From DASWHK01 sp036398215 (GTDB lineage: Bacteria > Acidobacteriota > UBA890), in NCBI GenBank assembly GCA_036398215.1, contig DASWHK010000046.1, positions 1 to 10,687 of the forward strand: a stretch of DNA of 10,687 bases, in the 5' to 3' direction. The notes under the pieces were generated by a model. The model had not been told where the DNA came from and ran no database searches. It worked only from the letters and a program-made list of their open reading frames with translations. Positions within the stretch are counted from its first letter, which is position 1; each line of letters begins with the position of its first letter. The translations under genes were made by a program, and so were the position numbers. Below, one piece after another: positions 7,589 to 10,687 of the stretch.

Positions 7589-8569
7589 ATGCGAGGGGTA
7601 GCGCTGCGACGATTGGTGCTTTTCGCGGCTGGCGCCGTCGTCCTGCTCTACATGGTGCAGAGCGCCGGAGCGGTCACGGTGGGCGAGTACCTTCGCCGCC
7701 TGGGGATCGCGCTGCTGGTGCCGATCGCCCTGGTCGGCGCCCAGCATTGCCTGCGGGCGCTGGCCTGGAGGTTTCCGATCCGGGCGACCGACCAGCCGGT
7801 CGCCTACCTCGAGCTGCTGCGGGCCCGCCTCGGCGCCGAGGCCCTCGGCTACCTGTCGTTCACCGGCGCCATCGGCTCGCAGACTTCCAAGGTCCTCTTG
7901 CTGCGCGACGGGATCGGGGCGCGCAACGGCGCCGCCAGCGTCGCCGTCGACGCTGCCGCTTCCGGCATCGCCGGCGTCCTGTTCACGGGCGCGGCGCTGC
8001 TGGCCTGCCAGACGACGTTGCAACTACCGGCCTGGACGGCGGCCATCGGCGGGGCGCTGGTCGGCACCGGCGCCGCCGCCTGGATCATGGCGGCGATCTG
8101 GAGCGGCCAGCGGCGCCACCTCGACGAGCTGCCGGAGATCGATTACTCGTCGCACTCGAAGCTTGCCGCCGCCCGCGACTCGATGCGCCTGGTCAGGGTC
8201 GGCCTGGTGCGCCTGCACGGCCTGCCCTTCGCACTGATGATCGTCATCCACCTGCTCGGCCACTGCGCCCTCACCGCGGCCACCTGGTCGATCCTCTCGA
8301 TCCTCGGGATCAGCGACCGGGCGATCGTCGCTCTGCTGCTGGAGGTCGGCGCCAAGCTGGGCAACACGATGGGGGTGGTGGTCCCCGCCCGCCTCGGCGT
8401 CTTCGAGGCCGGCATCGCGGCCTCGGCCAACCTCCTGGACTTCGCCCCGGCCGCGGCCCTGGCGGTGGGCCTGGTCCGCCGCCTGGTCGACATGATCTGG
8501 GTCGGCGCCGGCCTGGCGCTCGTCACCCTCTGGCCGCTGCAGCTTCAGGTGGTTTCGCGCAGCCGGTAG
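7589..8569 (+). CDS. Flippase-like / lysylphosphatidylglycerol-synthase transmembrane-domain protein
   Basis: A 326-aa polytopic inner-membrane protein with about seven or eight hydrophobic segments, including roughly 9-26, 39-58, 118-139, 150-170, 206-233, 240-260 and 290-318, and a polar loop near 171-205. The pattern RLGAEALGYLSF (80-91) and, near the C-terminus, VVVPARLGVFEAGIAA followed by GLVRRLVDMIWVGAGLAL resembles the UPF0104 / LPG_synthase_TM family, which includes the MprF membrane domain and HpnL-type proteins. Members are implicated in lipid flipping or hopanoid/lipid-linked transport; the substrate cannot be inferred here. No soluble aminoacyl-transferase domain is attached, so this is not a full MprF. 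The ATG at 7589 puts the first membrane helix near the N-terminus; a TTG at 7550 would add 13 residues. The last 25 nt overlap the convergent ligase gene. Confidence 0.8.
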   Translation: MRGVALRRLVLFAAGAVVLLYMVQSAGAVTVGEYLRRLGIALLVPIALVGAQHCLRALAWRFPIRATDQPVAYLELLRARLGAEALGYLSFTGAIGSQTSKVLLLRDGIGARNGAASVAVDAAASGIAGVLFTGAALLACQTTLQLPAWTAAIGGALVGTGAAAWIMAAIWSGQRRHLDELPEIDYSSHSKLAAARDSMRLVRVGLVRLHGLPFALMIVIHLLGHCALTAATWSILSILGISDRAIVALLLEVGAKLGNTMGVVVPARLGVFEAGIAASANLLDFAPAAALAVGLVRRLVDMIWVGAGLALVTLWPLQLQVVSRSR

Positions 8570-10188
8570 CGCTGGATTTTGCCCGTGGGCGTACGGGGCA
8601 GCTCGTCGCGGAGCTCGATGATGGCGGGGACGGCGTGGGCGGAGAGGCGGGCGGCGGCGTGCTCGCGGAGGGCGGCGGCGAGTCCGTCGTCTGGGGCGGT
8701 GGACGACGGCACGACGAAGGCGACGCCGCAGGACAGACCCTTGCCGTCGGTGCCGGCGACGACGGCCACTTCACTCACGCCTTCGTGCTCGAGCAGCACG
8801 GCCTCGACCTGCGTCGGGATGACCCACTTGCCGTGGACCTTGAAGAGGTCGTCGCCCCGGCCGCAATACCAGTAGCAGCCTTCGGCGTCGCGGCGGTACT
8901 TGTCGCCGGTCACGAACCACTCGCCCCGCTGCGCCAGCTTGCTGGCCTCGTGGCGGTTCCAGTAGCCGGCGCAGGCCGAGTCGCCGCGCACCCACAGGTC
9001 GCCGACCTGATCGTCGCCGAGGTCTTCGCCGGCCTCGCCGACGACCCGCGCCGCGTAGCCGGGGATCGGCCGCCCCGAGCAACCCGGCCGGATGTCGTCG
9101 ATCCGGTTGGCGATGAAGATGTGCAATAGCTCCGTGGACCCGATGCCGTCGAGCAGCGGCACGCCCGTCCGCTCGATCCAGGCCTCACACAGGGGCGCCG
9201 GCAGGGCCTCACCGGCCGAGACGCAGACCTCGAGGCTCTCGAGGCCGCCGTCGCCGAGTCGCTTGTCGAACTCGGGGTCGGCCAGCAAGGCGGAGTAGAA
9301 GGACGGCACCGCGTAGAAGTGGGTGACGCCGTGCTCGGCGATGGCCCCCAGCATGTTGGCCGGCGTCGGCTTGTCGGCGACCAGCACGGCGCGGCCGCCG
9401 CTCCACATCGGGCAGTGGAGGCTGTTGCCGAGGCCGTAGGCGAAAAAGAGCTTCGAGGCCGACAGGTGCACATGCCGCTCGCTGAGCCCCAGGGTGCGGC
9501 GCCCCCAGCACTCGGCCGCCACCCAGATGTCGTGGTGCAGGTGGATCGCCGCCTTCGGCGCCCCGGTGCTGCCCGAGGTGTAGAGCCAGAAGGCGGGCTC
9601 GTCGCAGTGGGTCTCGGTTGCGGGGCGCGGCGAGGCGGCCTCGAGGAGCTCTTCGCCCCGGTGCCATCGAAGCCCGTCGCCCGACTCCGGCAGCTCCGGC
9701 GACTCCGCGCCGTCCTCCTCGCCGGCGTCCGAGAAGACCACGAGGTCGCGGAGGTGCGGCGCATCGCCCTGCGACGCGGCGATGCCGTCGGCGAGCGCGG
9801 GCGCGATCGCCGCGACCACCGCGCGGCTGTCGCCGAGATAGAACGCGTGGTGCTCCGCCGGCAGATAGGGGTTCACGGGGACCGCCACGGCGCCGGCCCA
9901 GATGGTGCCGAGAAAGGCGGTCACGAACGACGGGGCGTCGGGCAGGGCGATCAGCACCCGCTGCTCGCGGCAGACGCCGAGGCCGTCGAGCGCCGCGGCC
10001 CAGCGCGCCGCGCGGTCGCGGACCTGGGCGTAGGTGATCGACTCGTTGCCGTGGGAGAACGCGATGCGCTCGCCCCAGCCGGCGTCGAGCGCGCCGTCGG
10101 CCAGGCGGGCGGCGATGTTCAGGCCGCGGGGATACTCGGGCGTTTCGGTTTGGGGATGCTCGGGCGCCTGAGTCTCGAGCCGGGTCAT
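8545..10188 (-). CDS. Benzoate-CoA ligase family protein (ANL superfamily)
   Basis: Adenylates a carboxylic acid, probably aromatic, with ATP and transfers it to CoA. The protein is 547 aa, near the usual length. ANL motifs: YTSGSTGAPK (203-212, ATP phosphate binding), KLFFAYGLGNSLHCP (246-260), SAGEALP (324-330), DGIGSTELLHIF (347-358), GDKYRRD (428-434), the hinge region GRGDDLFKVHGKWV (443-456) and PTGKIQR (534-540), whose Lys537 is the expected catalytic lysine. The KLFFAYGLGN and GSTELLHIF stretches are characteristic of benzoate-CoA ligases and close relatives such as 4-hydroxybenzoate or 2-aminobenzoate-CoA ligase; exact substrate unknown. An acidic, Pro-rich stretch (154-192) precedes the P-loop. 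The ATG at 10188 lacks a good Shine-Dalgarno. No other aromatic-degradation gene is in the window. It follows dnaE by 97 nt and overlaps the flippase-like gene tail to tail. Confidence 0.92.
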   Translation of the reverse strand: MTRLETQAPEHPQTETPEYPRGLNIAARLADGALDAGWGERIAFSHGNESITYAQVRDRAARWAAALDGLGVCREQRVLIALPDAPSFVTAFLGTIWAGAVAVPVNPYLPAEHHAFYLGDSRAVVAAIAPALADGIAASQGDAPHLRDLVVFSDAGEEDGAESPELPESGDGLRWHRGEELLEAASPRPATETHCDEPAFWLYTSGSTGAPKAAIHLHHDIWVAAECWGRRTLGLSERHVHLSASKLFFAYGLGNSLHCPMWSGGRAVLVADKPTPANMLGAIAEHGVTHFYAVPSFYSALLADPEFDKRLGDGGLESLEVCVSAGEALPAPLCEAWIERTGVPLLDGIGSTELLHIFIANRIDDIRPGCSGRPIPGYAARVVGEAGEDLGDDQVGDLWVRGDSACAGYWNRHEASKLAQRGEWFVTGDKYRRDAEGCYWYCGRGDDLFKVHGKWVIPTQVEAVLLEHEGVSEVAVVAGTDGKGLSCGVAFVVPSSTAPDDGLAAALREHAAARLSAHAVPAIIELRDELPRTPTGKIQRYRLRETT

Positions 10189-10200
10189 CGCCGCAAGGGC

Positions 10201-10235
10201 CGTGAAGCGCCCCCTGCATCGGCAAGCTCTTCACG
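10201..10235 (-). other. Hairpin in the gap between dnaE and the CoA ligase gene
   Basis: A 7-bp inverted repeat, CGTGAAG (10201-10207) with CTTCACG (10229-10235), extends by two more pairs after one mismatch. It sits 13 nt upstream of the ligase start. It has no T tract. It could be a weak dnaE terminator or a leader structure for the ligase gene, or chance in GC-rich DNA. Confidence 0.25.
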
Positions 10236-10285
10236 CGTTCCCCTTCGCAAGGCGTGGGAGCCGTCGCAGGTCCCGGCCTTCGGCC

Positions 10286-10687
10286 TCATCGCCGCAGGCG
10301 GACGCAGCCGTGGCCGAGCAGCTCCTCCAGGTCGCTGACCAGCTCGGGGCTGGGCGTCACCCAGAGGAAGCGGTTCGGCGCCAGGTGGGCGCGGAAGCCG
10401 TGCGGGCTGGGGCGCTGCAGGCGCAGGGAGACGGGGACCTCGCCGCGATGGCGCTCCAACAGGTCGCGCAGCCGCTCCGGGACCTCTTCGGACAGGCCGG
10501 TGAGGACCACCGAGATCTGCACCTCGCGGGTCTTGGCGTTGGCCTGCTGCTCGAAGAACGAGGTCAGCGGCTGGATGTCGCTGGCGATCATGCGGGCGCT
10601 GTCGTCCTCGGTATCGGGGCGGCCGCTGATCAGCACGACCTCGTCCTCGTTCAGGAGGCGGAAGCAGGCCCGGTAGCAATCGGGAAA
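10286..10687 (-). CDS. dnaE: DNA polymerase III alpha subunit, C-terminal end (partial)
   Basis: The C-terminal 133 residues of the replicative polymerase catalytic subunit; the frame stays open to the window edge, so the 5' end lies beyond 10687 (full DnaE is typically about 1,100-1,200 aa). The fragment begins FPDCYRACFRLLNEDEVVLISGRPDTEDD, matching the OB-fold region of DnaE where a line such as VVLVSGRV is typical. It continues REVQISVVLTGL, LRDLLERHRGEVPVSLRLQRP and the terminal WVTPSPELVSDLEELLGHGCVRL, all typical of the extreme C-terminal domain next to the clamp- and tau-binding region. An internal GTG at 10636 is a codon within the gene, not a start. The catalytic domain is outside the window. 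Confidence 0.93.
   Translation of the reverse strand, partial: FPDCYRACFRLLNEDEVVLISGRPDTEDDSARMIASDIQPLTSFFEQQANAKTREVQISVVLTGLSEEVPERLRDLLERHRGEVPVSLRLQRPSPHGFRAHLAPNRFLWVTPSPELVSDLEELLGHGCVRLRR

Noticed and set aside
10185..10679. Minus-strand frame overlapping the dnaE end
   Set aside because: It is a shadow; the frame ending at 10286 gives clear DnaE C-terminal sequence, and this one gives Arg/Pro/Ala-rich sequence.

Overview
The window reads as bacterial chromosome of high GC content with no phage, plasmid or transposon genes. The housekeeping proteins (GroEL, GroES, RecJ, AccA, DnaE) are full-length and canonical where complete. The lineage cannot be fixed from sequence alone. A GC-rich Gram-negative group such as Acidobacteriota is a plausible guess, based on the general look of GroEL and on an exported M1-like peptidase next to a flippase-like membrane protein.

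Layout. Most genes are on the minus strand. Reading that strand in its own direction (right to left): the 3' end of dnaE (10687-10286, running off the window edge), a benzoate-CoA-ligase-family enzyme (10188-8545), a small uncharacterised protein (7400-6861), then accA (5027-4068), recJ (4048-2342), groES (2040-1747) and groEL (1744-101), closing with a GC-rich hairpin at 48-22. Two genes are on the plus strand: a probable exported M1-like zinc metallopeptidase (5202-6806), divergent from accA, and a polytopic flippase-like (LPG-synthase transmembrane type) protein (7589-8569), divergent from the small protein and convergent with the ligase.

How the genes relate. groES-groEL is a tight bicistron making the chaperonin. 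It has its own upstream region, with a sigma-32-like heat-shock promoter, an overlapping sigma-70-like reading, an imperfect palindrome over the -10 and a roughly 195-nt leader with two adjacent stem-loops. No CIRCE element is visible. accA and recJ are 19 nt apart and probably cotranscribed. dnaE and accA are direct neighbours in some bacteria such as E. coli; here about 5.2 kb carrying four genes on alternating strands lies between them.

Most notable non-coding features: the groESL control region, a five-copy 18/19-nt GC-rich tandem repeat in the divergent promoter region at 7433-7524, and a -10 box placed so that the flippase-like gene may give a leaderless mRNA. I found no CRISPR array, tRNA, rRNA, toxin-antitoxin pair or clear defence system, and nothing that I would call a new biological system. 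The unusual items are regulatory architecture and a divergent M1-like peptidase.
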